64,000 nucleotides of DNA, from positions 17,112,001 to 17,176,000 of the forward strand of contig CM038920.1 of NCBI GenBank assembly GCA_021904315.1, in the 5' to 3' direction. Shown here piece by piece: positions 1 through 20,700 of the stretch. Each line of letters opens with the position of its first letter. Position 1 is the first letter of the stretch. This DNA is from Sphagnum magellanicum. Taxonomy: Eukaryota > Streptophyta > Sphagnopsida > Sphagnales > Sphagnaceae. The translations under genes were made by a program, and so were the position numbers. The notes under the pieces were generated by a model. It was not told where the DNA came from, searched no databases, and worked only from the letters and a program-made list of their open reading frames with translations.

Positions 1-473
1 CGGAAGTATTGAGAAATCCTCGGTATTCATAAAGATATAATATAGATTCTTGGAAAGAATCTTACAATTGCAAGTGTACATGGGTGATGAGAACCTGTAA
101 AATAGATATTATGTTTTCATTGGGAGAGGACCTAAAGAACTTTGAAGCAAGAACATCTTAATGGATTCTTCAGTCATGATGACTTTTGCCAGAGTTTCTT
201 GAGTATTTATTGGGGATCCTTGTCCAACATTTCAGTGTTTGGTTCATGTTTTATTCCACAATTGTGACTGACATAGTTTCTGGTGGGTTTTTGTAAACAT
301 TGCAACTATGTTTTGCAGTGAGGAATATCCACTGTTTCTGCCAAGGCAAGGAGGGTGTGGGACTTCTGTTGATGGCAACACTGAATTGAGCAAGAGTGTT
401 GGTAGCAACTTTTGGCTCTCATCAATGGAGAACCCAAGGTCTGACCATCTTGGAAGCAGGGGCACTTTGGTGA

Positions 474-660
474 ACTACAGACAAGCTTCAAGCAGTCCAC
501 AAGACACCCACCCAGGTGGGCAACTGGGTATTAAGATTCTGGAGAGGAGTGTGGGCTGCATTTGTACATATGGCTTTGGACTCCTGTCTTTTGCCTGTTC
601 CATCAGATTTGTCAACATTTGATGCCTTTACAGAGCTTCTTTTGTATCTCTCTTCCAAAG
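474..660 (+). CDS. possible internal exon of an unidentified gene
   Basis: The plus frame is open from 474, possibly using an acceptor ending ...CTACAG at 480, and reads a plausible globular stretch containing WVLRFWRGVWAAF and LSTFDAFTELLLYLSSKE. It ends at a possible weak donor AAAGAG|GTTCGA near 660. The composition looks more protein-like than other frames here, but I recognise no family. It may belong with the candidate exons at 1170 and 1560, whose gene would extend off the left edge. The first 470 bases show no other feature I can support. Splice joins are not established. Confidence 0.28.
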
Positions 661-1169
661 AGGTTCGAATAAGGTTTGTCAATCTCGCTTTCTCCTTGCA
701 TGTCCTGCCCTCATGCCATACACATGTTTAATGCTCTTGTTAATGACAGGCTTGGGGTTTTGGTTATTATGTAGAGAACTTGCTATTGTTGTTGTTGTAG
801 GTTTTCCACTCCATTTTAATGAATTTAGTCCTGATTCATTTGAATGTACACAGATGTACTTGTTTGAAGGTAGAGAAATTGAGGTTGGAACAATATTTTT
901 GTGAGAAAGAAATTGTGAGACCAAGAAATAGTGCCTATTAGATTATGAGATGTCGATCTCCACCATACTATATCTGCAAGGATCCTGCTGGTGTAGACTG
1001 TGCAAGTCTTCATGTGTTCCTTTACTTTCCTGAGTTTATTACCTTTTCTGTGCTCCCAAGAGTTAGTTGGAGAATGGCTAATGATGCTAGTGACATCCTG
1101 TGGAAATGTTCAATGTGTTCAGGTCTAGCAGACATAGCCAACAGCATAATGGGCGATTTGTTATTTCAG

Positions 1170-1276
1170 AAGGTCCACTAGCTCATATGGGGAACATTCT
1201 GCCAAACCCCTCAGATGCAAGCCATTTCTCCTTAGAAACACTGGTTATCATCACCTCGTCTGATCGTAACTTCTAA
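1170..1276 (+). CDS. possible exon of the same unidentified gene
   Basis: A pyrimidine-rich acceptor (TTGTTATTTCAG) is followed by a frame reading GPLAHMGNILPNPSDASHF and ending at TAA 1274-1276. The reading is compact and protein-like. It could be an alternative last exon, or an exon whose donor lies before the stop. No family is recognised, and the link to the neighbouring candidate exons is an inference from strand and proximity only. Confidence 0.25.
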
Positions 1277-1559
1277 CTTCATTGCTCAATTCTTCTTTGC
1301 CAATCTGCAAGCATGCCATAGAAAAATTATCATTACTTGGGATAAGTTGGAGTTTCTCCATGAACCTGGAATAAACTGGGAACAAAAGTGAAATGTGATA
1401 AATGCTTCTCTCTCCATGTTGAAGTTGGAATGTTCAGGAGACTAATTGGAAGTTATGGACCACTTTTGAGGCTTTTGATTTCCTAGTTTCTCTACCATTT
1501 CAGGAGAATTGGAATTTGTTTGCAACAAGCTAATCTTCCAACATGTCTGTATTTCCAGG

Positions 1560-1801
1560 CTTACAAGGCACCACTCAAAGATACAATAACTAATTTCAGC
1601 AACGGTGGCACAAATTCAGAGTTTATCAAAGGAACAATTGCCAATGTGGCAGATAACACAGTAGATGGGTGGGATATTGTGGACCATCCAAGGTTGCCAC
1701 CTCCTTCCCATTCTGAAGATGTAGACATTGGACACGAGCTATGTTCATTGATGCCACCAAGTAGTGTTCTTACAGCATACCCAGGAGCGGCAGTAAAATG
1801 A
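1560..1801 (+). CDS. possible terminal exon of an unidentified gene
   Basis: A good acceptor (CTGTATTTCCAG) precedes a frame of about 80 codons that ends at TGA 1799-1801. It reads an acidic and proline-containing tail including DGWDIVDHPRLPPPSHSED, which looks like a real C-terminal region. The opposite strand is also open over the same bases for 123 codons, but that reading has no recognisable features. Function unknown; no domain recognised. If real, the bases after 1801 would be 3' UTR. Confidence 0.33.
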
Positions 1802-4800
1802 CCTGTCCAGTATATTTTGGATGAAGTTGCAGTTAAATATGGTAAAACTGCTGTAGGCTGGTAAAGATGCCCATATTTGCAGTGCCCTGCAATATCACCA
1901 GTAGAAGGAAATGACTGTTCTCGATTGGCCAACCATAATGATTGGCCTAGGTGGTAAGATTTAAATGGTCTGTCACTTTATGCAGTCCACTTCTTCTGGT
2001 TTATGGGTGGGGATGTGGTAGGAATTAACACTGGACCCTGGATGCGGTAAATCCTGATAGAGGGTCTCCTGGGGGTGCTGCTGGGCATGCTCTTAGCAGC
2101 TAGAAATTTATATGTTTCTATCCTGCGAAGTCCATCCTCTATAAGACTTCAAAGTTGATTTACTACAATTTCATATTGTTGCCTACTCTAGCTTTCAGCT
2201 ACTTCCACTTGATTAATAAAGTCACTAAGTTCCAATTAATGGGATTAATTAGATGTGACAACAGAGCCTCCTGGCTTACACTTGACTATGAAAATCTCAA
2301 TCAAGGGCTCTTATAAAAATGGCCTTTGAAGGTGTAATTAATGGTTTTGGGTGCCATGTGGTTCTATAAAGACTGCAATGCACATGCCAAGGATTCTTGC
2401 CTAATGAATGGTGATTGATTGTTTTGAAGAAACTATGCAAGTTTAGTTGGGTTCATGCCTTATATTTGCAATCTAGTTTATAGGAAATCAAATTTGAGCT
2501 GAAGAGACATTAAGAAGAGTGAAATATGTGACTAAAAATGAATTGCTCAACTAGAATGTAATACATTTGGCATTTCAATAATGCCATGGGAACATTTTGT
2601 GAAAGCTTTTGTGGATGAACTCAATGGAACCACAATCCTTGTTGGGAGATAATCAATTGCAAATGTAGCCAGTTTATAAAACGCCTCGATGAGGCACCTA
2701 GTAGTGCCAAGATTAAAGTTAAGTCAAAGTGATTCACTTGCAATTTATTTTGAAAATGTGTTTGTTGCATGGAAGTAGTGTATAGTTGAAGCTCATATAT
2801 TTGAAAACCAAAGTTGATAAACCATGTGTACTTGATGTTGGTCGGTTCTTATAGGGAATTGGGGCCATTTTGTCACCACACAAGGGAGAAGAAAAGAGTC
2901 TTGCTAATCTAAGAAAAAGTTTATTCACATGTCAAATGACATCCTTATTATTTCAGCTAAGAACATTTCCACTGGTTGACTTTATTATTAAAATGGACGA
3001 AGAATAACAGTATAATAATAGTGTGAAAATTGACCTTGCCACCACATTGTTGTTAAGGATATTATTAGGAGTTGTATTAGCAAAATAATTGTCTTCAATT
3101 GATTGCTAATAGTGATTGACTCAAGTGTTGAGACTTAAATGGTGTGTCAATAAAGTATGGTTCAAAATTCATGCTTATGGGTGGGGTGGGGGGACATTTA
3201 ATCAACATTTAATTTTTATGATGGATGTAGTAAACATTGATACTAGCCCAACTAGTGGAGATGTTTTAAAATCTTGTACATTCTATCAAAGTTTGCGCAT
3301 ACACACTTCATTCTATTCCCCAATCATAAACCTTTTAGGGGTTACCATTATTTTTGAATATTTCTCATGGTCGTAGGGGGTTGTGGGTTCATATTACAAG
3401 ACATTAGCTTCAAGAATGTAAATATTTTATGTGCTAAAACACAAGTGTACCTTGAGTAGGCATTTGTAGAAGAAACAAAGGAAGATATGAACTTCTTGAT
3501 TAAAACTCATGTTGGATGACAACTAGTTTAGTAGAAGGAAGACAAATGGATGGATAGGCAGAACATGTGTTAACAAATAGGAGATCTACTCAAGTGCAAA
3601 CATAAATTTTTATTGAAAGGAAATTACAACATAATGCTCACAACACAAAACACAACATCAAGAACTCTCCAAGGTTCTTGTCACATGAAATACACAAACT
3701 TGTGTAATGAAGAAAAGAGAAGCAAACCATCAACACCAAGGTATTTAACTACAAGACCAAACCACAAATAACCAAACTAAAATAAGTAACGAAAGTAATT
3801 CAACTTTGTGAAAGTAACCTAGTTACTTTCCTACTCCAGTAACTAATGAAACCTAACTAGTTGAGCTTGAATTCTCAACAACATGTGAGATTGGGATTGA
3901 TTGAAAAAGTCACTAAATTGCGATGTTCTTACATGTTGATTGTTGTTTCAAAAATACCACATAAGGTTGGAATATTGGTGTCTTTCCTTTCTACTTAATT
4001 TGTTCATTATCATGTAACCTATCAAAACTAATAAGTATAGTTCCAAACAACTAGGAGAAAAAAACAAAAAAAATTGATATAACACTTACAAAAAAGAGGT
4101 GTAATAAAGTACAATATGTGGGTTAGCCTTAAGATCCATTTGTGATATTTGTAACAAGCATGGGAAAGGGGTAGTGGTTCCTACTTGAATTGTTTCCTAT
4201 TTACATTTGACATGCAAATATTTGCTGTTTTTGAAATTTTTTTTTCAATATCATATTTTTTCAAGCTCTACCTGAAGCAATGCTAATAGGGACTTTTCTA
4301 TTTTTCTATGAAAAGATTCAGAATCCAAAGTTTTAATAAATGCCATCATCATGAGGTTAGAGTGTAGGGTTTGAAATCTACATTTACGAAGGAAGGATTC
4401 TTATGGTGGCAAATTGAGTTTACTTTGTGTGTGTTGTTTTTTGGTTTCATTGTGAAGGTTGTGGTTAAGGTTTCCTTATCAAGGTTGGGTAACAACAAAA
4501 ATAAGGATAGACATTAGGGGTGATATAAGGTCATGTTGTAAAGAAGGAAAAGTTGTTAAATGACAATGATGGTGTCAAGCTTGAAGAAAAGAAGTTCAAA
4601 AAACATCCCAATAGGAGAAAGGGGTCCTTGAAAATGGTCAAGAGATTGTGAACCCTTGTGCTAGTTCCTGAAACTAAAAAGGCCACGTAAATCATATTTC
4701 AAAAAATTGAGAAAACCCTGCATGCATTTCCTAGCATTTTTGCAAAGGAGGTATTGATGTAGAAGGTTTTTTTTAATCCCATCATGATAAAGTTTGTTCC

Positions 4801-6689
4801 AAACCTAGATGAAATTTTGAAGGATACCTTTGCCGAAAGAGAATTTATGTTTGAGTAAATGCAAATGTTGTCAAAAGTGAAAGAAACAAGCACTTTAATG
4901 AAGTTGGTGATGATGAAACATGCCATTTTGACAACTTGGGTGAGTGGTAGTTTGACAACTTCACTTAGGCAAAAAACTTGATCGTTAAAGGTGCATCCCA
5001 AAAATATATGTCACCACGGTTATTCGCCATAGGGAGTCCATGCAATCATCGATATTAGTCATATTTTAGTCATTCATTACATGACACTTTGACAATACAT
5101 ATGACTTGTTTTATATAATTTCACAATTGTGCTTTATGACAATAAGATATAAATGTTGTGTCAAATATACAACTCATATGTTATGACTAAAGGTCAATGA
5201 TAGAAAATTATATTGGGATTATTGGCTAAACAAATGGAAGTGCAACTTGACGAATCCAAAATAATGGGTTGACATTTCATTCATTCAATTCTCCTTTTTT
5301 GGTAGAAGTAATGTGATAATCAATAACATTATAACAATTAACTAAAGCCAAACAAAACTTTGATGTAACTAATGAAACTATTGGTATGTGGTTGTTATTT
5401 TATTTTTCATTTATTTTTAAAATGCAATATGATGGTTGTTTGGCTCCAATAAAAAATATTTTTTGATTTTAATATTTTTTTTTGTGTTTTTTTAATATCT
5501 TGTTTATGTCACATTAATATGGAACTATGTCATTTCCAGTGCTCCATCCAATTTGCATAATTTTAATTTATTTTGTATAAAATGATGACTTGTTTCCCAC
5601 TAGCCCTTTAAGTCTTCTTATTGTACTAAGTTCAAATTTTATTATCTTTTAATTTTTTGATAAATTAAAGTTTTTGTAAGTTGTATTTGGTGGCCACCAA
5701 ATATTGGAGGTTCCATTACATTACATGACATGTATAAAAATTGCTTTGATATGTCAAGAAAAGTAGCAACTTTTGGCCATTAATTGTGTATTTGATGTTT
5801 TATTGTACATGAATATTTATGGTAGACCAAGATTTAATATTAGTGATGTTTTTGTAAAGTTTTCCTTTATATTTTTAATTATATTATGTCTTGCATAAAC
5901 ATCTATAATTCAAATAAATGACAATCCTTAAACCTATTTAGATATAGGACATAACATTATAAGTGATTAAAATAAACGACAATCATTTTGTAAGCTTTAT
6001 AAAAAATTGTTTGAATTTGGTGGTCCCCAAATGGCCTTCCCTACACTCACCATGTTCAATAACTAGTTAAGTCCAAAATAACATATTGATTTGGAATTAA
6101 TTAAATTCATGTTAAATGCTTAAAGAAAATTTTAAAGATAAATTATTCAATATGTTTTTATATAATAAAGTCTTGCACATGTGATATGCACTTGGGGCTA
6201 CAAATTATAAGTTCAATGAATACAAAAAGCGAATATTTCCCCACAAGATAGTCATTTTCTTTGAACATTTTGGAATGAATTTGTAGACTTTGAAACATTT
6301 GTATGGTGTAATATCTAATCAAATTTATCCAATGGAAATTGCTAAAAATAAATGTAAACATTGTTTATCTATAATTTTTTTTGAAGTCAATTTTATTATT
6401 TAATGCATTAAATTTTTTTCTTCTAGAAAACATATATTGAAGATAAGGCTCCAATTATGTAAAAAGACTAAAAATGACATTTATATCATATCCAATCTAT
6501 CCAAGCTACACATTTTTGTTAATTTAACATCATGTCATTCTAATTGTAAGCATACAACAATCCATAATAATAGTAATGTGATAAATGTTATAAAAATAAA
6601 AATACATCATTTGTAGTCTTTTTCCATAAAACCATCAAGGTATAACAACAACGTAGTTATTAAGAATAAAGATATTCTAAATATGAAGG
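1802..6689. other. AT-rich intergenic DNA, no gene seen
   Basis: I find no coherent reading frame, RNA gene or complete element here. The longest open frame (minus, 4699-5001) has low-complexity composition and no homology I recognise. About 6461-6620 resembles the inner right part of the 51.7-53.1 kb TIR element: shared text includes AAAATGACATT and GCATACAACAATCCA, followed by an AATAAT-rich stretch. It is probably a fragment of the same repeat family. Confidence 0.5.
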
Positions 6690-7370
6690 TAACATAGGTG
6701 GATATGACTCTAATTGCTGAAATGCTTCTATAGAAGAGGATTATTACATAAAGTTTATCTTACAACTAGCTCTAAGAGTTATAAAGCATGGAAGGATGCT
6801 CAAGATAGGGCTTTATTGAAGGGGATCATGTAGTATCGTCACTAAAACATATTTGTCAATATGTGTATTCAATTGCTTGCACTTGATCTATTGCATCAAT
6901 CACATATCCATTCTTTATAAGGTATTGTCTTAAAGATGATATATCCCTAACTTTCAAAGTAGGAAAGAAACCTTCAGACTAAAACTTGTATTGTTCATAT
7001 GCCTCATTTATAACATGTATGGCCATTGGATCCTTACTAATACATGCTTGTAAGAATTGGCCAAATATATCATTGGACACTCTTTAAGTGTGCTTATATG
7101 CTTATTTATCTCATTAGACTCTTTTAAATTGTAGTTCAAATAGTAGCCATACACTTGAACTAGCATACTCATAAACATTAGAGCTAAGCGTGGTATGATG
7201 TTTGAGAAGTTTATATCTTTCTTGTGTGTTATATGGGGATCATGAGTATCCAAAACTTCATTTACAAATCTTGATATGAAAGGTATAACTTTTACCCTAC
7301 TCCATGTATAACCTTGTCAAAAGTTGTCATTTGAAGGATTTTGTTGGCTCAAATAATCTTTTTCCATAGC
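6690..7370 (-). pseudogene. decayed unidentified coding fragment
   Basis: Downstream of the receptor kinase stop, the minus strand holds a frame that stays protein-like for several hundred bases with occasional stops. Its longest open piece is 7008-7253, including ITHKKDINFSNIIPRLALMF and LKECPMIYLANSYKHVLVRI. Frame persistence across stops suggests a former coding region, perhaps of transposon origin. I do not recognise the family, and it is not joined to the kinase, whose last exon ends at a clean stop at 7389. Confidence 0.25.
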
Positions 7371-7388
7371 CCAAGTAAAGTCTAATTA

Positions 7389-16095
<8,707 letters not shown>

Positions 16096-16807
16096 GACGA
16101 GCCGCTTGCAAAGATGCTCGCTCCGCGGAGACTAGTTGTGAATTCAGATTTTGTCGCTCGCACAATGAACGCCTCCTGCACTTCAATGACCCAAATCTGC
16201 AGTTAGGAGTTTCCTATTAGTGTTCTAATACAAAGTTCGCTTTAGAGACGTACTCATCTAACTACAAAACATGGGAATAGGTTCGAAAGATGCAATGTCG
16301 AGTACCGTCTCGCAAATCAACTTGAACATAATCTCACAAACATGCGTTAAAGACTAGAAGAGTAAAAAAATAAAGTTCCACTTTAAGAGGAGAAGGCAAA
16401 AAACTTGGGAAGGAAACTTCAGAGGGAAGTAAGCTCAGACAAACCACTTGTACTCAGCAAAGATTCTGGGAGACAAGTGCGTTCGAGTTGCTCACATATG
16501 CGTCAATGAGAAAAAAAAAACAGTCAGGTGAAGCACAACATGCGGAACTTGGTTCTAGTCAGTGTCTACTGAAATAGACTCCTCACATTATCTTCAATTG
16601 ATCTGTTGTAATCCTCATCTCTATCTCGTTTACCAAAGGAAAAAGAGGACAGATCTCTCTGAGAACGCAAATATTCTTGCTATCGACAGTCCAGCAACAT
16701 GTATTGTGAATGCTCCCTGATAGCAGAAAGGTTCACCCAAAACGAGACCCATTAGAGTATTTATTCACCAGCCAGAGGCACATATAATTCACTTGACAAT
16801 CAGCTTA
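16096..16807. other. upstream region of the receptor kinase, no defined element
   Basis: Slightly less AT-rich than the surroundings just upstream of the start codon (16096-16150). This region should contain the promoter and 5' UTR of the minus-strand receptor gene, but I cannot point to a TATA box, initiator or known operator with confidence. Confidence 0.4.
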
Positions 16808-17184
16808 GGCCCACTTTACAGTAGGAGTCAGGGACAATGTTCCACCCAAATCAAGCATTCCTATTGGTGCAAAAAGTTGAAATCAGCCCCAAGGGCTTTA
16901 GACTAGGAGTCAAGGTTGAACTAGAAAAAATCTTTTCAATCTGCCCAAAGTTATTAATAAATGCTGAACTTTATTGGCCTTGTATTGGCCCTAAGGTTAG
17001 AAAAAGGATATCATCAAATTTGGGAGGCCAATTTGCAATCCTTGGGGTCAATGTTTCAGCATTTATTAATATCCTGATGTCAATATTGTAGCATTTATTA
17101 GTAACTTCGGGCCAAACAACAAGCCAAAAATGCTCAAAGTTGGCCCCAATTTTTTTGGCCCTTATTCCTAGTGTAAAGTGGGCC
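16808..17184. mobile_element. 377-bp MITE, PIF/Harbinger (Tourist) type
   Basis: Terminal inverted repeats GGCCCACTTTACA...TAGGA at the left and TCCTAGTGTAAAGTGGGCC at the right continue imperfectly inward for about 45 bp. The element is bracketed by TTA at 16805-16807 and TTA at 17185-17187. A 3-bp TWA duplication with G/C-rich ends fits PIF/Harbinger-derived MITEs. No coding capacity. The interior contains two near copies of an AGCATTTATTA segment (around 17055 and 17090). Confidence 0.75.
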
Positions 17185-17439
17185 TTAGTAAACAATAAGA
17201 GCTAATTCTGTCCACCGAGTTTAAGTTATGATGGGTATGATCTTCCAGGCACATGCAGCTAACTCCGGGGTTATCACAAGGTTATTATAGTGTTTGGGAG
17301 TTCGTCATGACACAACATGTCCATTTGGACGTAGATGCAACCCAACATCGCATGAAGATAGGGTCAACCTAGGTCAAAGTTTAGATTGGACTGCCCAGGG
17401 TAAAGATAAAGGCAATTAAAATTGGACTCATTTCAATCA

Positions 17440-17775
17440 TCATACACTTTGTGGTGATTAAAAGCCACAATAAGAAGTTTTTGATCACCACTTTTTTTGG
17501 TTCACTTCTTTTCATCATCATTAATTTTTTTGTTGTCAAAGCTTCAATTGCCAATATTTTTGGTCACCACATTTTTTTATCACCATAAATGTTTTTGTTG
17601 TCAAAGTTTTGGTCACCTAGAAAATAATTTGTCACGAAAGTTTCAATCACCACCTTTTTCAATTGCCACAAATTTTTTTGTTGCCAAAGTTTTGATCACC
17701 ATCTTTTTCAATTGTCATAGATTTTTCTATAACCAAAGTTTCAATTGACAAATTTTTCAATTTATTATAATTTTT
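17440..17775. repeat. degenerate TTGTTGTCAAAG...CACCA minisatellite
   Basis: Repeated blocks of the form CAAAGTTTTGATCACCA, a T-run, CAATTGCCACAAATTTTT, roughly 55-60 bp long, recur about five times with much divergence. Similar GATCA/GACCAAAATTTTT blocks appear at about 35780-35960. No coding potential. Confidence 0.5.
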
Positions 17776-20700
17776 TTTGTTTATTTACTTAAGGATAAAA
17801 ACACAATCAAAAGAGTCACAAAATGAATGGACATTCCTTAAAATTACATTTTTATATATTTGAAAAATCATAAGGAAAGCATAAATAACTTAAATTATCA
17901 TTATTTTTTTGAAAATATTTTTTATTAATTTGCAAATATGTTCATAGCTTGATACAAATCAAAAAAAATTTGCATGTTCAAAAGATGAAATGAAGCTTAC
18001 TTTGAATCTATCCATCATCCATCCCATCATCCGTCCCATCATGGTCTATTTACTCTAACAGGGCGGAGAAAACAGTGGAGTATAGACATACCGGATGCTT
18101 AAACCAGATTTAGACAGTGAGCCCATGTAGCTCACCTAGATTTAGGTAGGATTGCAAAAAAAAACTCTGCTGTTCACTTAAGACAATCGCCATTTAATGT
18201 AAATTAAAGCTGGGGATCCTTGCGATTGCACCTACCTAAGGAATTTGAAAAAAAAAATCCCTATTATACAGGGTTTGCTTTCTTTCAATTTTTGTGATTA
18301 GTTATCCCACAAAGAGGATTTAGCCAAATTAAGCTATAGACCATATTAATGACAATGAATAAAACATTTAAGAATATTTATGTTTTATATGTATTTGGCG
18401 AATTTAAATTATTTTTTCTAAATTTGGTGATTAGGGCCATTCCTTTTCACAAAAAATGTTAGAATGTGTAGAAAAAATAAATTTCAGGTTGAAACAATGA
18501 AAATAAATTCCCCCAAAAAGAACCTAGCCATGTGGTATATAGAAAGGTTTTGGAAATGTAGTTTGTAGTTGTAATTTTGTAATATGTACCGTCAAATACA
18601 CACACACATGTGCATTAGGCATGGGGTTCACAATAGCCTTGGTGAGATACTTGTAATGATGGGTGCCATGCAATGTGTTGACAAAGGTTGTCCATTCCAA
18701 ATCCATAATAGTTTGTTCAATAGCAGGTCTAAACTTGAACAATCATTCAACCATCAAAAATCGATTGCAAATTGCATTTCATTAAGGCTTTAAAAGCATT
18801 AGGTTGGTTTCATAATGACAAAAAATTGTTAATGTTGCATAGTGTTGTCATATGAAAGAAACAACAAATTTTGTCATTTTCACAATTCACTTTACCCATG
18901 TTTATTTCCCCCAATTTGCCAATAAGAATTCTAAACAATGAGTAACCCAACCTTGCAAATAAATGCTTGGAAAACAATAGATTAAAAGGTTAGCTACATT
19001 CAACATGCTCAAAACATTGTTTATACAAATATGTACAATGTTGTTCATTCCAACATTTTCAATGTATCTAACCAATGCATTACATATGTGGGAGAAAACA
19101 TGGTAGAGTAGACTAGATAATTACTTTGCAACATAACTGGAAAATGGCCATCAAGTAAGGCTTGGTGTATTGAATTCAAAAATATTATTTATTTTAATGT
19201 TTAATTATATGAAGTTCTTTGACTAAGCTACAACTATATTTTAAAATCACATGTTTAAAGTAGGTTTATAAATATTCATCAAAATCAAATAAATATCACA
19301 ACCTACAAAATAGATTAAGATTTAAGCACAAGTAGATTAAATATTGGATTTATTTTTAAGTCAATGGCATGCTAAATATATTTGTGGATTTTGAGATTTT
19401 TCATAATAGAATCAAAATATATTTAACATTTAATGTAAAAGTAGGAATGAAGTGCAATATTAACCTATTAATTTCATTCCTACTAGTTGGTTTCTTTTAT
19501 TATACTAAATTTTTTCAAATTTTGTATTCAACTCATAAAAATTATATGGAAGCATGGAGGTTTCCATAATGAGACTTAGAAAAAAAATTGAACCTACTTT
19601 CTTATGTTTGTGCAGAAAAGCTACCATATTTAAAATTTGGATTTGGGCATATGTACTTTTTGGTCCATTTTAACGTGTTTCAACCCATGTATTGCACATC
19701 CTCACCTTCCCTTATTGTATCAATGGCAACTACCAATACATTGACATTAGAAAAAACAAGCATTATGTTAAACAATGGATGTTGCGCAACATTGTCCCAA
19801 CTTTTAAAACAAATGGTTGTTCAATACTTATGAATGGAATTTCACATCCTTTCATAAATATGTTTGCACACATCAACATTGGATTGCTTTAACAAATCTA
19901 TGCAAATTCCATGGTATGATGTGGGTTTGTAATAAGTTCGAAATTCGAACGTTGCTTTCATATCTTTTATGAACATTGAATGTGGCACAACATTGAAAAG
20001 GATGTTTCATAAAAGAAAATCACCCACTTTTTGTTGAACTATTATTTTTTGGCTAAGTTTAACCCCTCTAATAATGAGATAAGTTAGAAGGTTTGAGTGT
20101 TGTTATTTATGGATCTATAAGGACCCTTTGTGTTGTTTACAAGTAGGGCAGAAATTTATGCCCCTTCACTTGAGATGTAAAATTTTATTTTTTTTCTACC
20201 AAAGGATTTAGTGTTTCAATGGCCACATTCTTTATTGACCCATCAAAGGTTGGTATAAACATATCATTTAGTGGTCAAAGAACAATTCCCCCAAATGTGG
20301 CAAATAATGTTTTCATTTGTGTATGTGCCTTTAAACACATGGGTGAAAGCATGTTACAATGTCCCTTTTTAGGTGTCACACTTGTAATTTTTCCTACATT
20401 TTTTCAAGACTTTATTACCAAATGTTTTTTTTAAAAAAATAAATTTAAAAAAGGACTCACATTTATAATTTTAATAGAATCAATAATCCAAAAATGAAAA
20501 TAAACACATCAAAGTGTTAAATATTCATTGAATAAGGGAATTTTAAAGTTTGATGACAAATTGTGTAACGCCCTATATAAGTCATACATAGGGATTTTTA
20601 TCTTGAAATTTATTAATCCTATGTATTTGATATTTTGGATTAAAAAATAATTCATGTTAATAATAATAAAGATGAATAGGATGTGTAGAATATGATTTGC

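Noticed and set aside
1561-1932. Minus-strand open frame of 123 codons
   Set aside because: No recognisable motif; the plus-strand reading with an acceptor and natural stop is more protein-like.
19690-19890. NGCSILMNG text resembling part of a hAT transposase
   Set aside because: Only one short similarity with no BED finger, dimerisation block or inverted ends.
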